Assembly: GCF_000420165.1 (NCBI RefSeq)
Contig: NZ_ATUK01000011.1
Coordinates: 62,001 to 126,000, forward strand
From: Thioalkalivibrio sp. AKL19
GTDB lineage: Bacteria; Pseudomonadota; Gammaproteobacteria; Ectothiorhodospirales; Ectothiorhodospiraceae
Direction: 5' to 3'
DNA length: 64,000 nucleotides
Positions 13,525 to 23,976 of the stretch are shown in pieces. Made by a program: the position numbers and the translations under genes. Below the pieces are notes generated by a model. It did not search any database. It was not told the DNA's origin and was given only the letters and a program-made list of their open reading frames with translations. Position 1 is the first letter of the stretch, and every line of letters starts with the position of its first letter.

Positions 13525-14280
13525 TCAGCGCCGCAGCATCTCGCCGGCCAGGGCCAGGTAGGCCACCGCGCCGCGCGAGGAGGCATCATACAACAAGGCG
13601 GGCTGGCCAAAACTGGGGGCCTCGGCCAGGCGGATGTTGCGCGGGATCACGGTACGGAACACACGGTCGCCGAAGTGGCCGGTGAGCTGCTCGGAGACAT
13701 CCCCGGACAGGCGGTTGCGCGGATCGAACATGGTGCGCAGCAGGCCCGAGATACGCAGCTTGGGGTTGGGCCCGCGCTGGATGCTCTCGATGGTACGCAT
13801 CAGGGCGGTCAGCCCCTCCAGGGCGTAGTACTCGCACTGCATCGGGATCACGACACCGTCGGCGGCCACCAGGCCGTTGACCGTCAGGAGGTTCAGCGAC
13901 GGCGGGCAGTCGACGAGGATGTGATCGTAGTTCTCGGCGGCCGCGGCCAGGGCATCCTGCAGCCGGTACTCGCGGCGCGCCGCGTCCATCAGGCGGACCT
14001 CGGCGACGGTCAGATCGCCATTGGCCGGCACCAGGTCGTAGCCGGCCTCCACCCGATGGGCGGCCTCGGCGACGGTGGCCTGGCCGAGCAGGACCTCGCA
14101 GGAGGTCGGATCGTCGGCATGCTTGTCCACGCCGGAGCCGGTGGTGGCATTGCCCTGGGGGTCCAGGTCCACCACCAGCACGCGCTTGCCCAGGCGGGTC
14201 AGGGACGCGGCCAGATTGACGCAGGTGGTGGTCTTGCCGACCCCGCCTTTCTGATTGGTGATGGCCAGTGTATCGGTCAC
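13525..14280 (-). CDS. parA: Chromosome partitioning ATPase ParA/Soj
   Basis: This nucleoid-bound ATPase moves ParB-parS complexes. The 251 residues show the deviant Walker A NQKGGVGKTTTCVNLA at the N terminus and VLVVDLDPQGNATTGSG next to it. The VDCPPSLNLLTVNGL block and the VIPMQCEYYALEGL segment are typical of chromosomal ParA. The start is GTG at 14280, three bases after rsmG. It forms a unit with rsmG and parB, the usual order beside oriC. Confidence 0.96.
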   Translation of the reverse strand: MTDTLAITNQKGGVGKTTTCVNLAASLTRLGKRVLVVDLDPQGNATTGSGVDKHADDPTSCEVLLGQATVAEAAHRVEAGYDLVPANGDLTVAEVRLMDAARREYRLQDALAAAAENYDHILVDCPPSLNLLTVNGLVAADGVVIPMQCEYYALEGLTALMRTIESIQRGPNPKLRISGLLRTMFDPRNRLSGDVSEQLTGHFGDRVFRTVIPRNIRLAEAPSFGQPALLYDASSRGAVAYLALAGEMLRR

Positions 14281-14283
14281 GAC

Positions 14284-14896
14284 TCAGGCTCTCTCGATGA
14301 TGGCGACGTGGCGCGCGGCCACCTCGCCGGGAATGGTAACCGGGTCCACCCGGCGGTACGACCAGGGTGCCGGCAAGGGATCGTCCACGACCTGGCGCTG
14401 CCCCAGCATGGCCAATACCCGCCCTTCCGGGGCGACCGTGTGGGCCACGCGCGCGAGCATCTCGGCCGGGGCCTTGAAGGCGCGCGACAGCACCGTGGTG
14501 TACAGCGCGTCGGGCTGGAAATCCTCGATCCGCGCATGCACGGCCTCGACATTCGCAAGCCCCTTCAGGCCGATTACGTTGCGCAGGAAGCGGATGCGCT
14601 TGGCCGCACTATCCAGCAGGCAGAAGGTACGCTCGCGCTCCGTGGCGGCCAGGATGAACCCGGGCAGTCCGGCCCCCGTGCCGACGTCGAGCACGCGCTC
14701 GCCATGAAGATACGGCCGCAGGGTCAGGCTGTCGAGTACGTGGCGCGGAATCAACTGCGCCGGATCACGCACCGCGGTGAGATTATGGACCCGGTTCCAG
14801 CGCACGAGCTCCGCCAGGTAGGTGGCCAGCACCTCCCGGGCGCGGGCATCGAGGTGCCAGGCTTCGGCCAGGGGCTCCAGCCGTGCCGCCCAGTCC

Positions 14897-14907
<11 letters not shown>
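14284..14907 (-). CDS. rsmG: 16S rRNA (guanine527-N7)-methyltransferase
   Basis: This SAM-dependent enzyme methylates G527 of 16S rRNA. The 207 residues are the E. coli length. The SAM-binding motif is [16 protein letters not shown], preceded by [25 protein letters not shown], a family hallmark. The GTG start lies within the last codons of mnmG (11-base overlap), so translation is probably coupled. Confidence 0.96.
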
Positions 14908-16771
<1,864 letters not shown>

Positions 16772-17138
16772 GGTCCTGCTGTCCCGACCGTTGCACCGGC
16801 CTGTGGTGATGTCGCGTTCCCCTGACAACCGGGGCACGAAAAGCGGAATTCTAGCAGGGAGTTACGCGAGCGCGAAGCGGCCCCCGGCCGAAATGGTTTT
16901 CCGGGTGCGCAGGACCGGCCGGGTCGCCTGGTTCGCTCCGCGGGGGTGCGTCGGCAATGATGGGAAGGAGAGGCCGCATCCAGCGCCCCCGTCATTGCGA
17001 GGGCCCGAAGGGGCCGCGTCAATCGCCCGCCGCGATCACCGGATTTCGCGGCATGACGTTATGCCAGCTTCCGGAGATTGCTTCGCTTCGCTCGCAATCA
17101 CGGCGAGTGGAGCCGCACAGAGGGCTGCGGCTGCGCCC
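16772..17138. other. Intergenic region between mnmG and mnmE
   Basis: This is a 367-base stretch with no supported gene. It contains the inverted repeat described separately at 16991-17107, and the leader of mnmG (including an AT-richer patch near 16837-16860). No consensus promoter could be picked with confidence. Confidence 0.5.
16991..17107. repeat. Dispersed palindromic repeat, GTCATTGCGAG type
   Basis: GTCATTGCGAGGGCCCGAAG begins at 16991, and the inverted counterpart, containing GATTGCTTCGCTTCGC and CTCGCAATCACG, ends at 17107. The two arms face each other across about 50 bases. The same word type (GTCATCGCGAGTCGCGAAGC) recurs at 55425. The pattern is like the short intergenic repeats found in many proteobacteria. 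It lies downstream of mnmE and upstream of mnmG on the transcribed strand. Confidence 0.6.
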
Positions 17139-18455
17139 CTACTTGCCGATGCAGAAGCCGGCGAAGATCTCGCCGAGCAACGCCTCGTGATCCTGGCGGC
17201 CGAGGAGTTCGTCCAGGGCATGCTCGGCCAGGCGCAGCTCTTCGGCGATCAGGTCCGGGGGCGCAGCCGCGTCGATCGCGGCAAGATGGCTGGCCGCCGA
17301 GCGGAGCCCGTCGAGGTGACGGGCGCGCACGCTGAAGCGCTGCTGGCCGCCGTCGCTTGCGCCCAGACGTTCCACAATCGCCTGCTTGAGGGTGGCAAGC
17401 CCCGAGCCGGTCCGTGCGGAGACCGCGATTTGGTCCTCTGCACCGGCTTCGTCGGCAAGGCAGTCGACCTTGTTCCATACGGTCAGACGCGGGATGTCGT
17501 CCGCGGCCTCGAGGTCCGGAACCGCCTCGGGACGGGTCAGGTCGCGCAGCTCGAGGATCAGGTCGGCCCCGGTGGCCGCCTCGCGCGCGCGCTGCATGCC
17601 GATTTTCTCCACCGGATCATCGCTGGCGTGAAGGCCGGCGGTGTCGATCAGCTCCACCGGAATGCCGTGGATTGCGATCGGCGAGCGCAACACGTCGCGG
17701 GTGGTCCCGGGGCGGTCGGTCACGATCGCAACCTCGCTCTCGGCGAGACGGTTCATCAGGCTCGACTTGCCAACATTCGGGGCACCGACCAGGGCCAGGC
17801 GCAACCCCTGGGCAAAGTAGCGCGCCGGGCGCAGACGATCGAGGAGTTCGCGGATGGTCGTGCGAAGGGCGTCGGCACGGCGTGCGATATCCGCTGCGGC
17901 CTCCGACTCGAGGTCGGTCTCGCCGAAGTCGATCTCCGCCTCGATGATCACGCGCATGTCGCGTATGGCGCGGGAGACGGGTTCCAGCTCGATTGCCAGC
18001 GCCCCGTCGAGACTGGAGCGGGCAAGCCGGGCGGCCTGGGCGGTCTGGGCGTGGATCAGGTCGGCGACGGCCTCGGCTTGCGCCAGGTCGAGGCGGCCGT
18101 TGAGGAACGCCTGTTCGGTGAACTCCCCGGGTCGTGCACGACGCGCGCCGAGGTCCACCGCGGCGGCGACGAGCGCCTCCAGCAGGACCGGGCTGCCGTG
18201 GCCCTGCAGTTCGACCACGTCCTCGCCGGTGTAGGAATGCGGACCGGGGAAGAAGAGGATCAGGCCATCGTCGAGCGCCTCGCCTCGGGCGGGATCGACG
18301 AAGCGGCCGTAGTGGGCGTGGCGCGGACGCAGGACCGTGCGGCCGGTCAGGTGCTGGGCGATAGCCCGGGCCTCGGGGCCCGACAGGCGGACCACACCGA
18401 TACCACCGACCCCCGGCGGGGTGGCAACCGCGACGATGGTGTCCGCCCCGGTCAC
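17139..18455 (-). CDS. mnmE: tRNA modification GTPase MnmE
   Basis: This GTPase partners MnmG in forming cmnm5U34 in tRNA. The 438 residues have an N-terminal folate-binding domain, GDP-binding motifs GAPNVGKSSLMNRLA (G1) and NKVD (G4), the DRPGTTRDVL region, and the invariant C-terminal FCIGK with its catalytic Cys. It starts at GTG 18455, 7 bases after yidC. It belongs to the rpmH-rnpA-yidD-yidC-mnmE run. Confidence 0.97.
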   Translation of the reverse strand: MTGADTIVAVATPPGVGGIGVVRLSGPEARAIAQHLTGRTVLRPRHAHYGRFVDPARGEALDDGLILFFPGPHSYTGEDVVELQGHGSPVLLEALVAAAVDLGARRARPGEFTEQAFLNGRLDLAQAEAVADLIHAQTAQAARLARSSLDGALAIELEPVSRAIRDMRVIIEAEIDFGETDLESEAAADIARRADALRTTIRELLDRLRPARYFAQGLRLALVGAPNVGKSSLMNRLAESEVAIVTDRPGTTRDVLRSPIAIHGIPVELIDTAGLHASDDPVEKIGMQRAREAATGADLILELRDLTRPEAVPDLEAADDIPRLTVWNKVDCLADEAGAEDQIAVSARTGSGLATLKQAIVERLGASDGGQQRFSVRARHLDGLRSAASHLAAIDAAAPPDLIAEELRLAEHALDELLGRQDHEALLGEIFAGFCIGK

Positions 18456-18462
18456 GGCGCGG

Positions 18463-20163
18463 TCAGCTCTTCTGCTTGTCCGGGTCCTCGCCGCTCTCGA
18501 TCTTGCGCGTGATGTACCACTGCTGGGCGATGGAGAACAGGTTGTTGGTGAACCAGTACAGCACCAGACCCGCCGGGAAGAAGGCGAAGAACACGGTAAA
18601 CACGAACGGCAGCGCCATGAAGATCTTCTGCTGCACCGGGTCCATCGGCGGCGGATTCAGCTTGTATTGCACGAACATCGACACGCCCATCAGGATCGGC
18701 AGGATGAAGAACGGGTCACGCGAGGACAGGTCCTGGATCCACAGCCACCAGGGCGCCTGGCGCAATTCCACACTCTCGAGCAGTACCCAATACAGGGCGA
18801 TGAACACGGGGATCTGTACCAGGATCGGGAGACAGCCACCCAGCGGGTTGATCTTCTCCTTCTTGTACAGGTCCATCAGCGCCTGGTTCATGCGCTGCTT
18901 GTCGTCCTTGTAGCGCTCCTTCAGCGCTTGCAGCTTGGGCGCGACCTTGCGCATGCGCGCCATCGAGCGGTAGCTGGTCGCGGACAGCTTGAAGAACGCG
19001 ATCTTGATGAAGATGGTCAGAATAACGATCGACCAGCCCCAGTTGCCGACCACCATGTGGATCTTGTCCAGCAGCCAGAACAACGGCTTGGACAGGAACG
19101 TGAAAATGCCATAGTCGACGGTCAGTTCCAGCCCCTGGGCGATCTGGGACAGCTCGTCCTGCAGCTTCGGTCCCACCCACAGTCGCGTGGAGAACTGACC
19201 GCTGGAACCCGCCGGGATCTGGATCGACTCGGAGTGCAGACCGATCAGGTACTCGTCACCCACCTCGCCCGGGACGGCGCGGGCGTACAGGGCATTCACC
19301 TCGTCCTCGCCCGGGACCCAGGCCGAGACGAAGTAGTGCTGGATCATCGCGACCCAGCCCCCCTGGATGCGCGCCTGGATGGGGTCGTCCCGCAACGACT
19401 CGAAGCGTTCCCGCTCGTAGCTGCCATCGAAATAGGCCGCGCCGGTAAAGGTGTACAGCCACCACGACTCGCGGTCCGGAGTCGGCCCGTGACGCAGCTG
19501 CCGGTACTGACGGCCGCTCCAGGTGGAATCGGAGCGGTTGTGGACCTCGTAGTCCACTTCGATCAGATGCGACCCGCGCGTGAAGGTGTAGGTCTTGGTG
19601 ACCTCGATCTCGCCATCTTCGGACGTCCAGCGCAGCGGGACCTCGACGGTTTCCTGCCCCTCGGCGAGCTCGAAGCGGTCCTGGTCGACCTGGAAGTTGG
19701 CATGATGGGAGGGCGCGCGGGCCTCCATCGACTGGTCGTTCACCCGGTCATGGGTCAGACCGCTCTGCGCGACATAGCCGCGCACGCGATGGTCGAACAG
19801 TCGAACCGGCACCAGCGGATCGTCCTGCAGGTCCTGCGGGTACTGCAGCAGGTCCGCCCGCAGCAGGGTCCCGCCACGGGTATCGATCAGGATCTCGTGG
19901 GTATCGGTGCGCACGGTGATCTGCCGGCGGTCCGGCTCCTGCAGGGTGCTGACCTGCGGCGCGTCATCGGCCCGCGGATCCGTCTCCGACTCGAACTGCG
20001 GGGCGTCCGGCACATCTTCAGGCCGGGCATCCGGGTCCTCGGCCGCCTGCTCGGCGCTGCGGTCCGGCTGGCTCGGGGTGCCGTAATCCTGGTTCCAGGC
20101 CTGCCACATCAGGAACAGGACAAAGGCCAGAGTGAGCCACAGAAGGGGGCGAAGGTTATCCAT
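18463..20163 (-). CDS. yidC: Membrane protein insertase YidC
   Basis: This insertase places proteins in the inner membrane alone or with SecYEG. The 566 residues form the long Gram-negative type: one N-terminal membrane helix (LWLTLAFVLFLMWQAW), a large periplasmic beta domain (about 30-350) and a C-terminal five-helix core. The core contains YRSMARMRKVAPKLQ and the hydrophilic-groove arginine expected in the first core helix, plus NPLGGCLPILVQIPVFIALYW. It is in the usual place between yidD and mnmE. Confidence 0.97.
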   Translation of the reverse strand: MDNLRPLLWLTLAFVLFLMWQAWNQDYGTPSQPDRSAEQAAEDPDARPEDVPDAPQFESETDPRADDAPQVSTLQEPDRRQITVRTDTHEILIDTRGGTLLRADLLQYPQDLQDDPLVPVRLFDHRVRGYVAQSGLTHDRVNDQSMEARAPSHHANFQVDQDRFELAEGQETVEVPLRWTSEDGEIEVTKTYTFTRGSHLIEVDYEVHNRSDSTWSGRQYRQLRHGPTPDRESWWLYTFTGAAYFDGSYERERFESLRDDPIQARIQGGWVAMIQHYFVSAWVPGEDEVNALYARAVPGEVGDEYLIGLHSESIQIPAGSSGQFSTRLWVGPKLQDELSQIAQGLELTVDYGIFTFLSKPLFWLLDKIHMVVGNWGWSIVILTIFIKIAFFKLSATSYRSMARMRKVAPKLQALKERYKDDKQRMNQALMDLYKKEKINPLGGCLPILVQIPVFIALYWVLLESVELRQAPWWLWIQDLSSRDPFFILPILMGVSMFVQYKLNPPPMDPVQQKIFMALPFVFTVFFAFFPAGLVLYWFTNNLFSIAQQWYITRKIESGEDPDKQKS

Positions 20164-20171
20164 GAGCGCGA

Positions 20172-20429
20172 CTACTTTGAGGGTCGGGTGCTGGGAGAAG
20201 CGGAACGCGGAGCCGGGACGGGATCATAACCACCCGGCGACCAGGGGTGGCAGCGCAGGATGCGCCGCAGGCCCAGCCAGAAGCCGCGCAGAACCCCGTG
20301 GGTCTCAACCGCCTCGACGGTATACGCCGAACAGGTCGGGTAGTGCCGGCAGTGCGGGGCCATGAACGGCGAGAGGCCGTACTGGTAGGCCCGGACGGGC
20401 AACAGGGCGATCTTGCGTGGCAGGCTCAT
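20172..20429 (-). CDS. yidD: Membrane protein insertion efficiency factor YidD
   Basis: This is an 85-residue membrane-associated protein. The family signature [14 protein letters not shown], then [15 protein letters not shown] with three cysteines and [15 protein letters not shown], is complete. The ATG overlaps the rnpA stop as ATGA. Its position between rnpA and yidC is conserved in gammaproteobacteria. Confidence 0.96.
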   Translation of the reverse strand: MSLPRKIALLPVRAYQYGLSPFMAPHCRHYPTCSAYTVEAVETHGVLRGFWLGLRRILRCHPWSPGGYDPVPAPRSASPSTRPSK

Positions 20430-20779
20430 TGCAGGCGTTCCAGCAGGCTGTCGATCTCGGCACGCAGGGCGCGGCGATCGGTGGTCGCCGCCCCGCCCCG
20501 CGCGAGCACGATCATGTCGAGCGGCGGCAAGTCGGTACGGCGCAGGCGAAAGGCCTCGCGCACGATCCGCTTGATCCGGTTGCGAGCACTGGCGTGGCGG
20601 ACGTGGCGCTTGCCGATGGCCAGGCCGAGGCGCGCCTCGCCGGAATCCGATCGCCGGTAGAGCAGCGTCAGGTCGCGACCGCGCTGGCGTCGGGCATCCT
20701 CGAAGACACGCCGGTAGTCCGCCCCCGTCAGCAGGCGGACGCGGCGCGGAAAGGTCTGGATGGCTGGCGCCGCGGTCAC
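20426..20779 (-). CDS. rnpA: Ribonuclease P protein component
   Basis: This is the protein subunit that helps the RNase P ribozyme bind pre-tRNA. The 117 residues carry [19 protein letters not shown] at the start and the basic signature [22 protein letters not shown]. It starts at GTG 20779 and lies between rpmH and yidD, 22 bases from the rpmH stop. Confidence 0.95.
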   Translation of the reverse strand: MTAAPAIQTFPRRVRLLTGADYRRVFEDARRQRGRDLTLLYRRSDSGEARLGLAIGKRHVRHASARNRIKRIVREAFRLRRTDLPPLDMIVLARGGAATTDRRALRAEIDSLLERLQ

Positions 20780-20801
20780 GGGTGCCGGCGCGCCGCCCGG
20801 A

Positions 20802-20936
20802 TTACGGGCAGAGGCGCTTGCGGCCCTTGGCGCGGCGAGCGTTCAGGACCTTGCGACCACCGCGGGTGGCCATGCGGGCCCGGAAGCCGTGCGTGCGGGC
20901 GCGAACGAGCCGGCTGGGTTGAAAAGTGCGCTTCAT
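20802..20936 (-). CDS. rpmH: 50S ribosomal protein L34
   Basis: This is a 44-residue protein read from the minus strand: it begins [18 protein letters not shown], continues [18 protein letters not shown] and ends KGRKRLCP. It is full length and unmistakable, with the usual position ahead of rnpA and divergent from dnaA. The final residues CP differ from the common SA or TV endings but are outside the conserved core. Confidence 0.97.
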   Translation of the reverse strand: MKRTFQPSRLVRARTHGFRARMATRGGRKVLNARRAKGRKRLCP

Positions 20937-20971
20937 GACAGTTCCCGTGACGCTTGGTTAAAGGGCGGTGA

Positions 20972-21000
20972 AAACTAGCGCCATCCGGACGCAAAGTCAA
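20972..21000 (-). promoter_or_regulatory. Candidate rpmH promoter
   Basis: On the minus strand TTGACT (21000-20995) and TAGTTT (20977-20972) are spaced by 17 bases and lie about 36-65 bases upstream of the rpmH ATG. The -35 box is good and the -10 box weak. Confidence 0.5.
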
Positions 21001-21088
21001 TCACGGGGCTCGGGACATCGCTGGCACCCGATGCCCCCATCGGCGTAGACTCGGTGGCTTCCAATGCCCCCGCTCCGGAGACGAACGC

Positions 21089-22453
21089 GTGTCAGCGAAT
21101 GCCCTGTGGACAGCCTGTCTGGATCGCCTGCAGGGGAAGGTCAGCGAGCAGCAACTGAATACCTGGCTGCGGCCATTGCATGCCGAGGACTCGGATGGTG
21201 CGCTGCGCCTTCTGGCGCCGAACCAGTTCGTGTTCGAGCACGTGCGCGATCATCTGCTCGATTCTATCGAGGAGGCGGTCAGCGAGGTACAGCCGACGGA
21301 CGGTCCCGACGGCCGGCGCGTGCGACTCGGAATCGGCGGGGCGGAGATTGCGGCGGCGCCCGCCGCCCGCGAGGGGGCCGGCGAGCGCAAACCGGCGGAC
21401 AGCGCCAGTCCCCCGCCACGGCCCCAGGGTCCGGTCAGCAACCTGAATCCGGCGTTCACCTTCGACACCTTCGTCGAAGGCAAGTCGAACCAGCTCGCAC
21501 GGGCCGCCAGCCTGCAGGTGGCGGAGAACCCCGGGGTGGCCTACAACCCGCTGTTCATCTACGGGGGAGTGGGCCTGGGCAAGACCCACCTGATGCACGC
21601 CATCGGGCACAGCATCCTGGCGCGGCATCCGGAGGGGCGGATTATCTATCTGCATTCCGAGCGCTTCGTGGCCGACATGATCAAGGCCCTGCAACACAAC
21701 GCGATTGACGAATTCAAGCAACACTATCGCTCCGCCGACGCCCTGTTGATCGACGACATCCAATTCTTTGCCGGCAAGGAACGCTCGCAGGAGGAGTTCT
21801 TTCATACCTTCAATGCCCTGCTTGAGGGTCAGCAGCAGATCATCCTGACCTCGGATCGCTACCCGAAGGAGGTGGAGGGGCTGGAGGAACGGCTGAAGTC
21901 GCGCTTCGGCTGGGGGCTGACCATCGCCATCGAGCCACCGGAACTGGAGACGCGGGTCGCGATCCTGCAGCGCAAGGCCGAACAGGCGGGAATCGAACTG
22001 CCCACCGAGGTCGCGTTCTTCATGGGCAAGCGGATCCGGTCGAATATCCGCGAGCTGGAGGGATCGCTGCGGCGGGTGATTGCCAACGCCCATTTCACTG
22101 GAAAGCCGATTACCCTGGACTTTGCCAAGGACGCGCTGCGCGACCTGCTCGCTGTCCAGAACAAACTGATTACCCTGGAGAATATCCAGAAGACCGTCGC
22201 GGATTACTATCGTGTGAAGGTCACGGACCTGCTGTCGACCCGGCGCAGCCGCTCGATTGCCCGACCACGGCAGATCGCCATGGCGCTGGCAAAGGAGTTG
22301 ACCCAGCACAGCCTGCCGGAGATCGGCCAAGCCTTCGGGGGGCGCGATCACACCACGGTGATCCATGCCTGCCGCAAGGTCGCCGAGCTGCGCGAAGCGG
22401 ATGCCAGCCTGGACGAGGACTACTCGAACCTGTTGCGAACGCTGAGCAGTTGA
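21089..22453 (+). CDS. dnaA: Chromosomal replication initiator DnaA
   Basis: This ATP-dependent initiator melts oriC. Its 454 residues have domain I from the start ([21 protein letters not shown]), a Pro/Ala-rich linker at about 90-115, and an AAA+ domain from [15 protein letters not shown]. Walker A is [15 protein letters not shown] and Walker B is LLIDDIQFF. Domain IV ends with the DNA-binding signature [15 protein letters not shown]. The start is GTG 21089, with GGAG eight bases upstream. It is divergent from rpmH. Confidence 0.98.
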   Translation: MSANALWTACLDRLQGKVSEQQLNTWLRPLHAEDSDGALRLLAPNQFVFEHVRDHLLDSIEEAVSEVQPTDGPDGRRVRLGIGGAEIAAAPAAREGAGERKPADSASPPPRPQGPVSNLNPAFTFDTFVEGKSNQLARAASLQVAENPGVAYNPLFIYGGVGLGKTHLMHAIGHSILARHPEGRIIYLHSERFVADMIKALQHNAIDEFKQHYRSADALLIDDIQFFAGKERSQEEFFHTFNALLEGQQQIILTSDRYPKEVEGLEERLKSRFGWGLTIAIEPPELETRVAILQRKAEQAGIELPTEVAFFMGKRIRSNIRELEGSLRRVIANAHFTGKPITLDFAKDALRDLLAVQNKLITLENIQKTVADYYRVKVTDLLSTRRSRSIARPRQIAMALAKELTQHSLPEIGQAFGGRDHTTVIHACRKVAELREADASLDEDYSNLLRTLSS

Positions 22454-22699
22454 ATGGCACCGATCCGCAGCCGTGGAAACCTGTGGATAAGCTGGGTGCA
22501 ACAACGGTATGGAAGCGTGGAAAAAGCCGGCGCCAAAACTGTCCACAGGTTGGCAACAGGGTTCACAGAGGTTGGGGAAGACGATTATAAGGGTGCAAGA
22601 TACTGAAAAAAAAGGATTTTCAGGATCCCCTGCACAGGCGGGGCCGCCCCTTATTATTACTAGATAAATATCTAAACAGACTAGATACAGGACATCGCC
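22454..22699. other. Probable replication origin (oriC) in the dnaA-dnaN gap
   Basis: This 246-base gap has one perfect DnaA box on the minus strand (TGTGGATAA at 22482-22490) and a weaker one (CTGTCCACA at 22539-22547). There are two AT-rich patches, 22604-22620 and 22651-22690, the latter containing TTATTATTACTAGATAAATA in a region that is otherwise about 60 percent GC. The rpmH-dnaA gap (152 bases) has no DnaA box. Origin function is inferred from composition, boxes and position. Confidence 0.55.
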
Positions 22700-23803
22700 A
22701 TGGAACTGTCTTTCAATCGCGAGACGATGACCGAAGCGCTGCAACGGATTGTGGGCGCGGCCGAGAAACGGCTGACGATGCCCATCCTGGGAAACGTCCG
22801 TCTGCGCCCGGACGACAATGGATCCATCCGGATGGATACCACCGATCTGGAGCTCGCCTGGCAGGCCGGTGCCGAAGGGACGATCCCCGGGGAATGCGAT
22901 GTCACCGTGTCGGTCCGCAAGCTGCTGGATGTCGTGAAGGCGGCGCCCGCGGACAGCGACATCCGGGCTCGGGTAGAAGGAGAACGCATGACGGTCGGCT
23001 TCGGCGGATCGCGGTTCAGCCTGGCGACTCTGCCGGGGGCGGACTTCCCGGACTGGGAAGCACGCGGGTCGGAGATGGTGCTCGACGTGCCGCAGAACCG
23101 CCTGCGTCGTTTGCTGGAGGCCACCATGTTCTCGATGGCGCAACAGGACGTGCGCTACTACCTCCAGGGATTGCTCCTCGTCGCGAGCGGCACCAGTCTG
23201 CGGGCGGTCGCCACGGACGGGCACCGGCTGGCACTGGCCGAGGTGGACCTGGAACAGCCGGTCGAGGGCCGGGTCGAGCGCATCGTGCCGCGCAAGGCGG
23301 TGGCGGAGCTGCGACGGAATCTCGCGGATGACGACGCGCCGGTGCGCATCGGATTCGGGGAAGACCAGGTCGTGTTCGAACTCGGCAGTGCGGTCCTGCG
23401 CAGCAAGGTAATCGAGGGACGTTTCCCCGATTACGAGCGCGTGATCCCGTCCGATCTGCCGGCGACGCTGAAGGTGGACCGGGAGACGCTGAAGCAGGCG
23501 CTGGGGCGAGTGGCGATCGTGGCGAGTGACAAGTATCGCGGGGTGCGGATGGTGCTGGGCGAGAATGGGTGCCAGGTGATGACACACAACGCGGATCGCG
23601 AAGAGGCACAGGAGTCGGTAGAGGCGGAGTACGACGGGGGACCGATGGAGATCGGGTTCAACCTGGGCTATCTGGCCGATGTGCTGAATGTGCTCGAGAC
23701 GGAACAGGTGCGCATCGGCCTGCGTGACGGCAATTCCTCGATACTGATACAGGCGGAGCCTCCGGGCGGGGCGCGCTACGTCGTCATGCCCATGCGCCTG
23801 TAG
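22700..23803 (+). CDS. dnaN: DNA polymerase III beta sliding clamp
   Basis: This ring clamp tethers polymerase III to DNA. The 367 residues match the family and form three similar domains. It begins MELSFNRETMTEALQRIVG and ends with the canonical MPMRL tail that contacts clamp loader and polymerase partners. RAVATDGHRLALAEVDL and IVPRKAVAELRR are conserved. A terminal-inverted-repeat element begins at its stop codon. Confidence 0.97.
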   Translation: MELSFNRETMTEALQRIVGAAEKRLTMPILGNVRLRPDDNGSIRMDTTDLELAWQAGAEGTIPGECDVTVSVRKLLDVVKAAPADSDIRARVEGERMTVGFGGSRFSLATLPGADFPDWEARGSEMVLDVPQNRLRRLLEATMFSMAQQDVRYYLQGLLLVASGTSLRAVATDGHRLALAEVDLEQPVEGRVERIVPRKAVAELRRNLADDDAPVRIGFGEDQVVFELGSAVLRSKVIEGRFPDYERVIPSDLPATLKVDRETLKQALGRVAIVASDKYRGVRMVLGENGCQVMTHNADREEAQESVEAEYDGGPMEIGFNLGYLADVLNVLETEQVRIGLRDGNSSILIQAEPPGGARYVVMPMRL

Positions 23804-23960
23804 GGATAGACCTTTCCATGTGCACGTTCGCGTTGGTACCCCAGGGTTCCGCACCATCTGTGGCGGCCCTGTCTTGAGCATGGATAGTGGCTGGGCAGCG
23901 TCCGGCGTTCGCGCGCCCAAGCGATTCGAGCGCGAGGGTGTACGTGGATCGGTGTCTCCC
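23803..23960. repeat. Terminal-inverted-repeat element, copy A (158 bp)
   Basis: The left end, GGGATAGACCTTTCCATGTG then CACGTTCGCG, matches the inverse of the right end (on the minus strand GGGAGACACCGATCCACGTA then CACCCTCGCG). The family is shared with 51294-51516 and 62673-62830; this is the most diverged copy. It fills almost the whole dnaN-recF gap, from the last base of the dnaN stop to 16 bases before recF. The only flanking match is TA on each side, too short to call a target duplication. There is no coding capacity. Confidence 0.75.
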
Positions 23961-23976
23961 TAGGTCCGGGGGCGGG

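Noticed and set aside
20937-21088. Origin in the rpmH-dnaA gap
   Set aside because: No DnaA box or AT-rich tract is present in these 152 bases.
21092-23920. A 942-residue open frame antisense to dnaA and dnaN
   Set aside because: Both sense genes are intact with all motifs, and the antisense product shows no recognisable family or ribosome site.
23803-23960. Target-site duplication around repeat copy A
   Set aside because: TA lies on both sides, but copies B and C show no matching TA or any other consistent duplication, so a transposition signature is not proven.
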